Origin: Mastigias papua
Taxonomy: Eukaryota > Cnidaria > Scyphozoa > Rhizostomeae > Mastigiidae
Reading direction: 5' to 3'
DNA length: 64,000 nt
NCBI GenBank assembly: GCA_964019165.1
Contig: OZ025282.1
Span: 9,768,229-9,832,228, forward strand
Below, one piece after another: positions 1-10,865 of this stretch; position 1 is the stretch's first letter, and each line of letters starts with the position of its first letter. The translations under genes and the position numbers were made by a program. The notes below the pieces were generated by a model. It did no database searches, had not been told where the DNA came from, and worked only from the letters and a program-made list of their open reading frames with translations.

Positions 1-3000
1 CTTTTACAATATTTTATAATTCTAAGTGTCACAGAAGAATTGGTAATAAACAACATTTTGCCCAGTATTAATGATCTCTAGCAGCAATCAACATGTGGAG
101 GTTACGGTTGACTTTTTAGGCAAAATATAATTCAACAACTTGTTAACTAATAAAAGTTGACGTGGAGATGACAAAGATTTTTGCCAGGCAGATATTTGTT
201 GTTAGATTGGGATGAATCCTAAGCAACTATTGACACATTCCTAAGATTGCAATGGTATTTAAGGTTTCATTGTCAACTAGATAAATTTGCCACCGCGTTG
301 AAGTTTATGTCATTATGTATCATTAGATAATAGTGTCAATATTGATGGAAATTCACAGCAAAGTAAATTCTATACTTTGGTTTTTTAATGTGAATACTAT
401 ATAATGGAACATCACGGTATTAACTCTACTTCACAAGGCCAAAGCCCTATCTGATGAAATTCTTCTTCCAGATATTGAGGCAAGAATCACACATCATCTT
501 CTTGAGCTTGTGATATAATGGAACATTAAAAGCGTTATTGTCATTCTACCTGGTATTCCTAGTTAATATATTTTCTGATCTAGTTAATTCTGCTGGATGC
601 ATTGAAATTGCTAGTTGAAGTTACAATATAAAAATATCTTATTGCTCCGCTATGATTGAAGTTTTGCAATAAGTGTGGCAGTTGATCTCCCTATCCTTGT
701 TACATCCTGGGATTACGTCCTACTTCACTTATTCCTGGGTTTATAAAACATATTATGACATGCTGTCTTTTTTTATCGAAGTTATTTATCAGGTTGTCAG
801 ATCTTTTTAACATAATTCTCTGAGAGTTTTCTGCCATCTTCACCTTAGCTGAAATGGCGTCACAAATAATGCCTTGGATTTTCCTCTTTAGAACGTCATG
901 GACACCACCACCTCTACCTTTTACATTCCCCACTTTCTGATTAGTGACTAGAAATAACGCTCATGAGTTTGTTTCTATTGCTTAAAAATATAGGTAAAGT
1001 TGTCTGGGTCTCTTTGGAAGTGCCATTGCCAAAGTATGTTAATCGCCTTAAGCATTCTTATTTGTTGCAGAAGTCAGGTTATGTTATTAGCATCTCAATG
1101 CTGTCTTGCAGAGAAAGGCTGCTTAGTCTAGCCTCGGCTCGATCCGACGTTAGTTATTCAATTCAATCATTGATGAGAAAACTAAGTATAAGTTATAATA
1201 AGATTGTTAATCAACTGTGAAATTTGCACTGGAAAATATTCGGGCAAAAACTGTATTTACTTGAATGATTTCATGGTTTATACGTATTACTCTCGGCTCA
1301 CTTTGTCGGTTAAGACCACTGATGTGGCGGCTGGCCTTGATCATACATGTTAAAACAATTTCTTATTGTTAACAATACATTAATGTTTTTGTATGTCATG
1401 TTGGAAGTGTTTTAACAGCCATTGATTGATTTCAATCTTCCTAAGTCCGATAAGCAAAATTGAAGCGTATTTTAAGCCGATTGGTCAACCATCATTTTCT
1501 ACGCTTTGTTTTTCCATCTGTAAACGCTAACTAATCCCCCACTTAGAGCGATAAGAATTTCTGGGGGTCATCTTCTATTTCTAATCCATACCATATCTCT
1601 TTGTGATTCCATTCTCACCGCAATCAAATTTCTTGCTGGCTTTACGACACTCAAAATATACATTTAGGTATTCTTAACTAGTCTAAGCTCTTGTGTTTTC
1701 ACAGGATAATCACGCTCAATAGCATAATTACTTCCTTTTCACCTCCAAACTTTGAACTACAAGAAGATTTTGATACATTTACTCCTGACCTAATACAAAA
1801 TGTAAGAAAACGTTAACAGGTCTATATCCATGCAAATATGTAGGCCAAACACTTTATTTCCGAAATACTTTCTTGGTAACTTCTACCCTAACAAGCGAAA
1901 ATTCATCTTCACTGGAAGAAGATTATTTTGATTTATGCTTGGTAGAATGCACTCTCAACACCATATCTTCCTCTACATTCCCCTTATACCTTTGAATAAA
2001 GGTAACAAAACATGGTCTAATCAAGTAATTCTATTCATAGAATATGAATTATTGAATGCACCTGTAGATCAGCAACCATTCTTCCATCCACTTTGTAACA
2101 AATCTCTTGGTCTTCATATCCTGACCTAAAGGGCCATCCTTAATGATATATATAGCTAGTTAGTATATAGTAGCAACTTTTCTCAATAAGATCACACTTA
2201 GAATACAACAATGGCAAGACAATGACAGCAGCTCTTCTTCAGCATTTCATTCTATTACTCTAAACTTTTTCATTCGTTTTTGCATTACAGTAATCTGATT
2301 TTTAAAATAACAGTAAAATATAGAGGAAAAAGACAGTTTTTTCCATAAAGATAAAAACTTTTCTTCACTTGAACAGAAGTTCCACCGATGCAATGCTTTT
2401 TGGCACTTCCTGAAACCACGCTCAGCCTTCATTTTTATGAGTTATTTCAATTTTCTCAAAAATCGATGCACTTCTCCTTTCAAAGATGCTCACTTACTTC
2501 ATTTAGCTTTTTAGATCTTGGTCTTCTTACACGAAACATAGCAAAAGTTAGATATCTCTATCCATATTGAAGGTAAAAAGTTTACTCTATCTTCCATAGC
2601 ATTAAATAGGCAATATATAACTTCTTATACATTTTCATGCAATAGCCACGAGTTTTCAAACAACTACCAATAGTAAGATTTTCGCTAATCATTTCTGGTG
2701 CATTCACGGTAGGAGTACACTTGCTCTTTTCAGCTGCGAAGTGGCAATATTGGTAAATTACCCAATTTGTTTCCTTTGCTTCTCTATATCTACTGGCTAC
2801 TTATTAATAAAGGCTCTTTTCTCTGATCAACAGCTATTTTGAGTGACCAAACAACACAAATTTTAGCTTTAATCTCCATAGTATGACTACTGGTAGTACC
2901 CCTTCTTTTAAAGTTTAGGAGCAGGCAACAACTTCTATCTTAAAGCCTGCATGTATTGGATAATTCAGAATATCCTTCGTTCTACACTTTCTTGCATTGT

Positions 3001-3283
3001 GCAAACTTCGTGCACCTCAGCTGTGTTTCTTTTCAACATCCATTGAATATATATCCCCTTGCTTCCCTAATATCCTAAGTTAACCACTATTGCAACCCAT
3101 AAACAAAGTATCATTGCCCTCCGTGTGAAGATTGTATCATGAATAGAACTATCTAAAATTAGCTCTTATAAAAACAAATCATATGCGTTTCTTCATAAAG
3201 CTAGACACTCCTATACCTGCATCCGTTAGAGCACCACAGTTGTTTTAGATACATGGAAACCATAAGCTAAAGAGACAAATTCA
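1..3283. other. Non-coding stretch, no recognised gene
   Basis: AT-rich sequence with many stops in all frames. The only protein-like piece is a 77-codon minus-strand ORF at 700-933, listed separately. A plus ORF at 963-1220 (85 codons) has no recognisable motif. No repeat boundary, RNA gene or homeobox exon was recognised. Confidence 0.4.
700..933 (-). CDS. Unrecognised 77-codon ORF, possibly a transposon or exon remnant
   Basis: The predicted peptide is rich in Lys and Arg and includes charged stretches such as HDVLKRKIQG and RIMLKRSDNL, followed by a hydrophobic HVIICFINPG segment. Such a composition is less typical of chance ORFs in AT-rich DNA, so it may be a decayed coding piece. I do not recognise a family. 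No neighbouring exon could be joined to it, and the start codon is not supported by context. It could equally be chance. Confidence 0.2.
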   Translation of the reverse strand: MGNVKGRGGGVHDVLKRKIQGIICDAISAKVKMAENSQRIMLKRSDNLINNFDKKRQHVIICFINPGISEVGRNPRM

Positions 3284-3430
3284 TTAAAGATCATCTAGAA
3301 GTTTATCCCTAATCGCCTCCCTTTTGTCTTCACTGATCTCCTTTAGACCATAAACGAAAACAATCGTAAAACTGTTTTCTGCATTTAATGATAATGCTTG
3401 TGCACCAGGAGCCTTTAACCGTGCTAAGAA
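3284..3430 (-). CDS. Candidate terminal exon, unknown protein
   Basis: On the minus strand a pyrimidine-rich tract ending in TTCTTAG is followed by an open frame that begins around ARLKAPGAQALS, continues through SFTIVFVYGLKEI and ends in the charged sequence SEDKREAIRDKLLDDL before a stop. The mix of hydrophobic and charged residues and the upstream acceptor-like tract look like a last coding exon. The frame also stays open upstream to 3559, so the acceptor is only one interpretation. I do not recognise the family. Two other minus-strand ORFs (5927-6181 and 6607-6831) lie upstream in the same orientation and could belong to the same gene, but no splice chain could be shown. Confidence 0.25.
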   Translation of the reverse strand, partial: FLARLKAPGAQALSLNAENSFTIVFVYGLKEISEDKREAIRDKLLDDL

Positions 3431-3559
3431 AAGGTGAAAGAACTGAATACTAAATATTTCTAGCATGGCGGGCCCACTTATGAGGTGGTATTTTGCAGAT
3501 TTATAAACAGAGCGCCAATCTCCAATATAGCAATAACTAGCAGGGTGTTTACAGTGCAA

Positions 3560-5926
3560 TTCTATTGTGATAAATTGTAAGATTATAAGATTTACTTGGA
3601 AAACCAGCTAGTACTATGAAGTATAGATAAATATGTTAAGCTGAATAGCAGTATTCCTTTGGACGTAAGCTGCCATAAAAGCAATCGGAAGTGGTCCAAA
3701 GATAGCCTCATGCAGTAAGCCACCATCACCGAAAAAGTTGCTAAAGTTGTATTTCCGGGAAATTTTTCTACTATGATTTATTTATCAACAAAAACACAAC
3801 TAACTTGACTCAAGATATGTGAAATCACTTCCAAATTTCACATATCTCAGCTTCTCAGTAGGTTTTCATAGCTTGTTTTGTGTCACTCTTGGCAGTTTAC
3901 TGAACTATTGGTAACTATCTTCAAATGCGTTAGACAGAAAAAATTACACCACACGAAAGTAGAAAACGACGAAAAAACCGATAGCGAATCTAATTAACCT
4001 TTCTCTCAGAGTTTTATGTCGAGACAATAACAAATACAAATCGTTCCAGGATTTCCATTGCAGCAAGCATCGATTTTTGAAAAAAGTAAATGCCTGCTAC
4101 AATATTACGTTACTTCACTGGACAAAACTTCTCTCGGATAGTGAAGTGTTTTATAATCAGGCCCGTAGCAAGGTGGGATAGGGGTATCACACTAACTGAA
4201 ATGATAAGAATCACAACTTGCTTTTTTCAGCAAATCTTATGAGTTTTTGCTAAATAATGCGACCGGTCAACACTTATTGCAACTCTCACAGATATCACAA
4301 ATAGATACCTAGGATCCTGTTGGCAATACTAGAAGCGTATTGAATAATGTCGACAGTTCTATCAGAAGCCATATCCAGTCTTGGGTGTCATATTCATGCT
4401 GTTGGCAAATCTTCATAACCCCTCCTCCCAGAAGCATCAACTTTTCGACAGCTCAGCTTGGAAGCTTCAAATTAGGTGTGACAAAAATGCTATTTCTTTA
4501 ACTCTCTTTTGAACTATTCCTCGCTGAAGTACAAGCTGAAAAGTTCTTTCCTTTATCTATTAGTATAATTTTGAAGGTAAACACTTGATAGTCATAGTTT
4601 GTTGAGTCCCATTGTGCTGAAATCTGGAAAGGAATGGGTAATTAAACGAACTGGTAGATGCAATGGCTTGCCTATTGTACAATTATTGATATTTCATCCC
4701 ATTAACTTTTGCTTCAAAGGTAGAAGTGAATTGTATGGCAATATATTAATTCATAGGGACTGCAGTAGTTAATGAGTTGCATTCATGTGTGCATCTTGTG
4801 TAATGATTTGGTCATCTCACTGGTTTCTCGTATTTATAAAAAGCTGGCAGTCACAGCAACATATTGAAAACTCTTATTTTCCTTAGGAGCGGCTTCTCCA
4901 AAAGGAATTTATGATTATCTCCCCTACTTGATTAGTTTTTCATATAATACATTGAAAAGGTAACACGTGACACAAGCTTTAATCACTTGACCACAAATGC
5001 AGGTACCAGCCTCAATAACATTTCTTGAAATTCAACCGTTTATTTTCAATTGTCTAATATCTTAATAGGGAATTCGATATCCAAATTTATCTTGTCTTAT
5101 TTTATGAGAAAAAAAACAGTTTTCCTGGCCCCTACATTAATAAAATATAAATAACAATTCTGCTAGTCAGGTGATAATCTTGTTTATCACTTTCATTTGT
5201 GAGATAGACTCATAGGAAATGCTAGTCATTCAGATAAGAAGTGGATTATCGAAAAGAAAATTTCATTGTTTCATACATGGTTAATAAATCTGGCATTCTC
5301 AATACTGACTTTTTATTTGTTTTGGGTTCCCTATTTGAATAATGCCTTGAACAGTGTTTTGCATATTCATTGCTGGTATTCTTCACTGGAGTAGATACAA
5401 AGTAGTCAGAGGGTCAAAATCCCCTTTAGATCTAGACAACCTTTTTATCGGAATATTCCTCATCTTGTCGGAATAATGATGCTTTGACTTTTTCCTTCTA
5501 AGTATGAAATTTTGAATGGAATGAGTTCATAAAAGCAGATATAATTCATACATTTTAGTCGGAAAATCATCGTTTCTTGCCCCTCCTGTAAATTTTCCTC
5601 TCTATGTTTATGGTATTCTTCACAGCTATTTGATTAGCTATTTCCATTTTATTTCTTATAATCTAGTAATCCTATGTAAAGGTATATTTTGTTAATATAA
5701 GGACGTCGTGGCAATAGAGAGATCCTCGAAATTTAAGCCCCTTCTTTCTGCCTCCATAAGGAAGCATTTTTGTCAGGTAATAATCTGATTGTCAACTATC
5801 TTAGATAAGGACTTTCTTGCATTTAAATAGAGGTAAATGCTAAAAGTGTTTCTTGATAAAATTTCATGCTAAACTGTATTTTGAATAGCATGAACAACAA
5901 TGAGAGTGTCTTCTACCGTGAATGCA
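3560..5926. other. Non-coding stretch, nothing recognised
   Basis: AT-rich, stops in all frames, no ORF above 60 codons, no clear repeat or splice-consistent exon seen. Confidence 0.4.
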
Positions 5927-6181
5927 CTAGTACAGCAGAGCCTTGAATAAAACATACAAAATATGTTGTGCGCAAAGAATATGATCTGAATTGACATCTG
6001 GGTTAACACTGAAGACAGGCAGCACATTCATGGCTGCATTCAAGGAAGGTTTTGAAAGGCTTAGACACCCCAAGGGAATGACTAGATCACTATAGGATTT
6101 CACATTGCGAAAAAGACTTTCTACCCCTCCCCTTCTAATCCAACCAAACATCCTAGAGACAGACATCTTATCCCCATACAA
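5927..6181 (-). CDS. Unrecognised 84-codon ORF
   Basis: The minus-strand frame contains a protein-like stretch around MFGWIRRGGVESLFRNVKSY followed by a mixed hydrophobic segment. A CTCTAG acceptor-like sequence lies just before MFGWIRR. There is no match to a family I know and no visible splice partner. It may be a coding exon of the same minus-strand locus as 3284-3430 and 6607-6831, or chance. Confidence 0.15.
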   Translation of the reverse strand: MYGDKMSVSRMFGWIRRGGVESLFRNVKSYSDLVIPLGCLSLSKPSLNAAMNVLPVFSVNPDVNSDHILCAQHILYVLFKALLY

Positions 6182-6214
6182 GCAGCCTTAGAATTTTCTG
6201 TATATCCTTCGGAT

Positions 6215-6310
6215 CTGGAGTGAAATAAAAGTACGAAAAAGTGACAGACCCGGCCGGGAATCGAACTCGCCGCTGTTAGCTTTGTACTTGGGTTACTCAA
6301 CCAATTGTAT
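6215..6310 (-). repeat. tRNA-derived SINE fragment
   Basis: Read on the minus strand this has a tRNA A-box-like TGGTTGAGTAACCC, then about 30 bases later a B-box-like GAGTTCGATTCCC, followed by GGGTCTGTCACTTTTTCG. The segment after the B box resembles the palindromic repeat at 61171-61276 (GGGTCGGTTATTTTCTCG), so the two appear to be members of one SINE family. It does not fold as a complete tRNA, so it is not called as a tRNA gene. Ends are approximate. Confidence 0.6.
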
Positions 6311-6606
6311 CTTCTGTTTGTATGCTGCTTTACTCCTTGAATTGGCAATATTTGAAATTTGTCACAACTGCTTCTGTTGAGGTTTTATACTCCCTTTAGG
6401 GTAGATTCGATATCTTACGTCAGTAGTATTAGAAAATTTTCTTGCGATAGATCAAAGGCTTCAATCATATGATCCTGGATACTAAAAGCTCTGCTCTAAT
6501 TAGTGAATTGTCATAGAAATGCGTTGGAAAGATTCTGAAGATAGCTATACCTATTTAGCTCTCTGTAACGAGTGCTGTTCTTTTGTGCAGACCTTACACC
6601 TCTGTT

Positions 6607-6831
6607 TCATTGATAGCCTATATATTGATTAACTCTATAATTCCTGGGTGGAGAGAAATATTCTGCTTTTCTTTGGACCAAGACTTCAAGCGATAGCCAT
6701 GAAAAGGACGCCATAGAGTAGACTGGTGCCTTTGAAAATTCATAGTATTTGAGATTCATATTCGAAGTTGCATTTGTTGTTTCGTCACTTTCTTCACAAT
6801 AAGTTTCGCTGTCATCATCAATAGCAGCCAT
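6607..6831 (-). CDS. Unrecognised ORF, candidate first exon
   Basis: It starts with a true ATG and reads MAAIDDDSETYCEESDETT, an acidic low-hydrophobicity start typical of cytosolic or nuclear proteins, then continues to a more mixed sequence. A GT donor inside the frame after LSWLSLE-type sequence is possible but not decisive. The protein family is not recognised. It could be the first exon of a minus-strand gene that ends near 3284, or chance. Confidence 0.2.
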   Translation of the reverse strand: MAAIDDDSETYCEESDETTNATSNMNLKYYEFSKAPVYSMASFSWLSLEVLVQRKAEYFSPPRNYRVNQYIGYQ

Positions 6832-9800
6832 TCATTTTGTTAAGCTCCTATGGAACAGCTACAGTGTATAAAAGAAACTAATCATTGTATAAAAAGTCTA
6901 TATAGAGTTGGCTCTGCAATTCATAGAAGGTACAGCAATGACATCCGACGGCTAGAAGATTCACAAGTTGATTCTCAAAAAGAAAACTGCATATCAATCA
7001 CTGAAGATAATACTTAAATTAAAGCTAATAAATTAGATAATAGAATCTTCCATTAGGCTCAAAGCACATAATTAATTATCATACATTATGTGGAAATTAG
7101 CTTGTTTTATCATGCTTCATACAAGTTTCTCATATGTTCCAATAGAGTTCCCTATAAACCAAGAAAAATGACTCACGTGATTGGCACTGATATCGTAAGG
7201 TAAAAGCTAACTACAAGTACACGAAAGCTTGAAAATACCTTGCTCAAAAGTTGAATAAACATATGGGAAAATCAAATACATTTGTTGGATGAGTCTCACT
7301 TTTTTCAGCTCTCCGTATTCGAAATCAATTAGATCACTACGAAGTTTAATTCATTTCTTAATCGCTTAGAAATTAAGAAGTCTTCCGCTAGACTGCTGAA
7401 TTCATTTCCTTTTAATTAAATAAAGTATAAATTTCTTGTTCTTTTCAAGCAAACTGCAGCCTTAGTTAATTGGTCTTAATTTCATGATTCCATAATATCT
7501 GCGCTTTCTATTGAATCGCCAACTTATTGAGGACAAAAAACACATCTGGATCGTAGAAGAACTGAGAAACTTTCATATAGATTTTGAGAGGAATGTCATC
7601 TGTTGACATAGCAGATCGTATTAGAGTAAGAATTAAATGATTTACGCAGTTGTTTAGCTTAAAAATGCGCTTGTAAGATGTATGTTTCACGGTATGGTCA
7701 TACTTCATCAATCGATTCTCGTCAATTATCAATCTGCTTTATGATTTCATCAACATTTTATCTGCTAATCCATTTTACGACAGCAAATGTTATTATCAGA
7801 GCAGTATTTTCCTACTGCACTAGAACGCATATGATATTGTAAAATTTTTCAGAAATTGGAGTAGATTGTCATAGAAATGCTCTTCCCCCTGCTTCTTCCA
7901 TTCCCTAGTTGCTTGTTAAATCGTAGAGGTTTGCAGAAGAGAGCCAGGGTATATGTATACGCTCATTCTCTATTTCCATAAGTTAGGAGATAACAAGCTC
8001 CTACTGAGACACATTTCAATTTTCTGTGACTGCAAAATGCATCGCTGGTCATTTGCTCCTTTCCGTCTTTAAAATTCCATACTATTAGGGATAAATATGC
8101 GATACAAGTTGACATCCTGTATAGTATTCTTGGTAATGATTAGATATGAACCATGAATATTCTTCATTTCTGATCTACTTAAACACGCTCTTCTTTATCC
8201 TCTTCTGCTTGCTCGTTTTCTTGATTGCACATCTTTATTCAATAGAATATTCGCTGTGGAAACAAGCACTTGCTCTTTCTGCCGGCTGCGTGTGCCAAAA
8301 TCTTCTAATGCATACGTCATTCGCTCAACATCGAACACCTTACAATCATTTTTATCTTCTCTTGCGTCATGCTATATCAACGATTTGTGTTGCATCTCTT
8401 CAGGTTAGCTAACTTAGTATCATTTCGATTTTGATTTTGCTTTTTCAAAATTGCATAATATCTTCCACCATATTCTATTGAAAGACAGTTCATTTATACA
8501 GTAGCATAACTTATTTCTTTCTGTAAATCAATTCATAAAATATATGAGAAAATCTTCGTTAACTATTGCTCTTGCACTGTTCGATTGAACTTAAAGTGTT
8601 ATATGAACCATTAAAGTAATTTTGATATTGAATTAATTAGATTCCGTATAGTCAATATATTTATGCATAGTACATACAAATATACAATGGATGTAAGTTA
8701 CTGAGAAGAGCGCGTTAATTCCTCTTATTAGTCACTTTAAACAGCTGTTTCATCACTGAGCAAACTTGTCTGCAACCTGGTGAACTCATCGCAATTTCAA
8801 AAACATTGACTCAACATTTATTCGAGTATTGTACAGTTACGAAATTTTTATCACAGGAAACCCGCAGACATGGCATTAGCTACTGAATATTTATTCCATC
8901 GTACATAGAACTGGTGTAGAGCAAAGGAAACACTGAGAAAGCAAGAATCAGTATTGAATCTCAGAAATATGTTTTGAGATAGTTTTCAATCGACTTAACC
9001 ATCATACATTCTGGATCGAGTACAGTGATATCAGGGAATATGTGTTTGCCACCTATTGATAGCTTAATTCAAGTATATTGGATCACTGTCGTCAATAAAT
9101 GCTCCCTTATCTTTTCACTGGTTACTATCACATCTTATTTTTCTTTTTTATACATCTTTAGAATATGCATAGCAGTTTTGAATATCTAGAAGAAACTTAA
9201 ATAGTTGCTAGGATATTTGCAGGGTACTTCCATGGTCTAGGCTCTTGATTAAATTAGAGGAGAGTAGCGTACTGAAATACTCTTAAACTATAATATTGTA
9301 TGAACTGTTCATTACATTATTATCACAGGAAAGTAAGTTATAAACTATATCAAGATCAGACGCTAAAGACGGCAAATAGCTACACATTGACAGAAAGCAT
9401 GACACTCAACTTTAGAATCTAGTTATGAATAAGTACGCACTGCGTGACCAGACAAAATACGGAGAAGTCTTGTAAAATATAGATTGCTATTCTAATTTCA
9501 CCATTGTCTTACCGGTATCTGTAGTATGGCCATGCGAAAGTGACACTTTTTTGTAGGAAGGGGCCCGTGCTTGGACATCACAATGACTAACTTAAATGGA
9601 TTGTTGCAATGCTACCATGCAAAGATGATGTGATATTTTGATTTGTATCCTATTTGATCTGCTTTTTGAAATATGGTTCTTATAGACAAAGTCTCTCGTA
9701 AGATTTATCTGAATAGTTGGACTGAGAATATAATTCATTCAAGTTTAACAATCTGACTAGAGACAGAGGGTCTGAGCCAACTACTTCTTCACAGCAAAGG

Positions 9801-10084
9801 GCGCAAAGATTGTATTAGGCTGATAGCGGGAAGAAATCCTAGAGAGTGGCACCTTGAGAGTCATCTGTAATATTTGAATCCATTCTTAAGCTAAGACTAA
9901 ATGGCGAGAGCAACTCATTAAACAACATCTAAACGCGTGGACTACCGCTATTGGGCAGTTTATTGCCGCCATTCTGGGGTGTTTAAAGCATTGTTGGATA
10001 ATGCTGGAATAAGTTTGAAATCGACCGAAAATGTCTGAAGGGTGGCTTTGGCGCCTCTGTTGTTGCGAGGGTAGGGTGATGTTA
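6832..10084. other. Non-coding stretch, no recognised gene
   Basis: AT-rich with dispersed stops. A plus ORF at 8146-8412 (88 codons) is hydrophobic at its N-terminal side, with a run of Leu, Phe and Ile that could be a membrane segment, but such runs are common by chance in T-rich DNA and nothing else supports a gene. No homeobox exon was found here by eye. Confidence 0.35.
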
Positions 10085-10865
10085 TACTAGGCGCACAAGA
10101 GAGAATTTTTCTTAAGAAAAGTGTCATTCTTGGCATTTTGTTAAAGCGATGTCCTCTCTTGCACGGAGGCCTTTACGTCAGTAATATGTCATTCGTGACC
10201 AAAAATAAAATTTGTAGCGCGTTTGATATTTTTTGTCATTCGGGACACTACGCTTACCGTGTGCGGCGACGAAATTATTTTTCCTTACGATGGAACAACA
10301 AGTTCGGTTGGACCAAGAATCTTTTTATAATATTCTTATGGGAATTGTCCCTTACTCACAAAAAGAAGAGATACAGATGAGGCAGTCAAGCACTAGTGCC
10401 TGTCTATTTCCTTACGGCGCTTGGCCTAAATAGTTATCTTTCTTATCATTTCAACCAAGTTTTAGAGAAAATCTGAATTGCTTTTCCTCGCTTTCCTCTG
10501 TCTTTAAAAATCTTGCGATCATACATTATAGAGGCATGGATGCTTTGGCCACAAGTCCATCAACTTTAGGTCAAGATTTGCTTCATTCACGAAGTCACAA
10601 TTTGGCACCATTGTCTTACAATACCAGTGCTGTTGTTGAGAAGCGCATGCAATGTATTGTTCTCTCGTAAGGAAAAATACTTTTGTCACCGCACACAGTA
10701 AGCAAAGTGCCACAAATGATGAAAAATATCAAACGCGTTAGAAATTTGCTTTTGGTCAAGAATGACATATTACTTACGTAAAGGCTTCCACACACATGAG
10801 GACATTGCCTTAGCAAAATGCCACGAATGACACGTTGCGCAAAATTATCTCGTGTGCGCTTAGCA
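10085..10865. mobile_element. Foldback PIF/Harbinger-like non-autonomous DNA transposon
   Basis: Two arms of about 210 bases (about 10085-10298 and 10657-10865) are inverted copies of each other with scattered differences. The tips read TACTAGGCGCAC and, on the other strand, TGCTAAGCGCAC. Both ends are flanked by TTA in the same orientation (10082-10084 and 10866-10868), the size and sequence of a PIF/Harbinger target duplication. The centre (about 10300-10650) shows no transposase. ORFs in the two arms give similar peptides on opposite strands (for example LYVSNMSF in both), which is a consequence of the inverted repeat and not evidence of a gene. Confidence 0.75.

Noticed and set aside
6215..6310. 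Possible tRNA gene
   Set aside because: A- and B-box-like motifs are present, but no complete cloverleaf is seen, and the sequence continues into a SINE body shared with 61171-61276.
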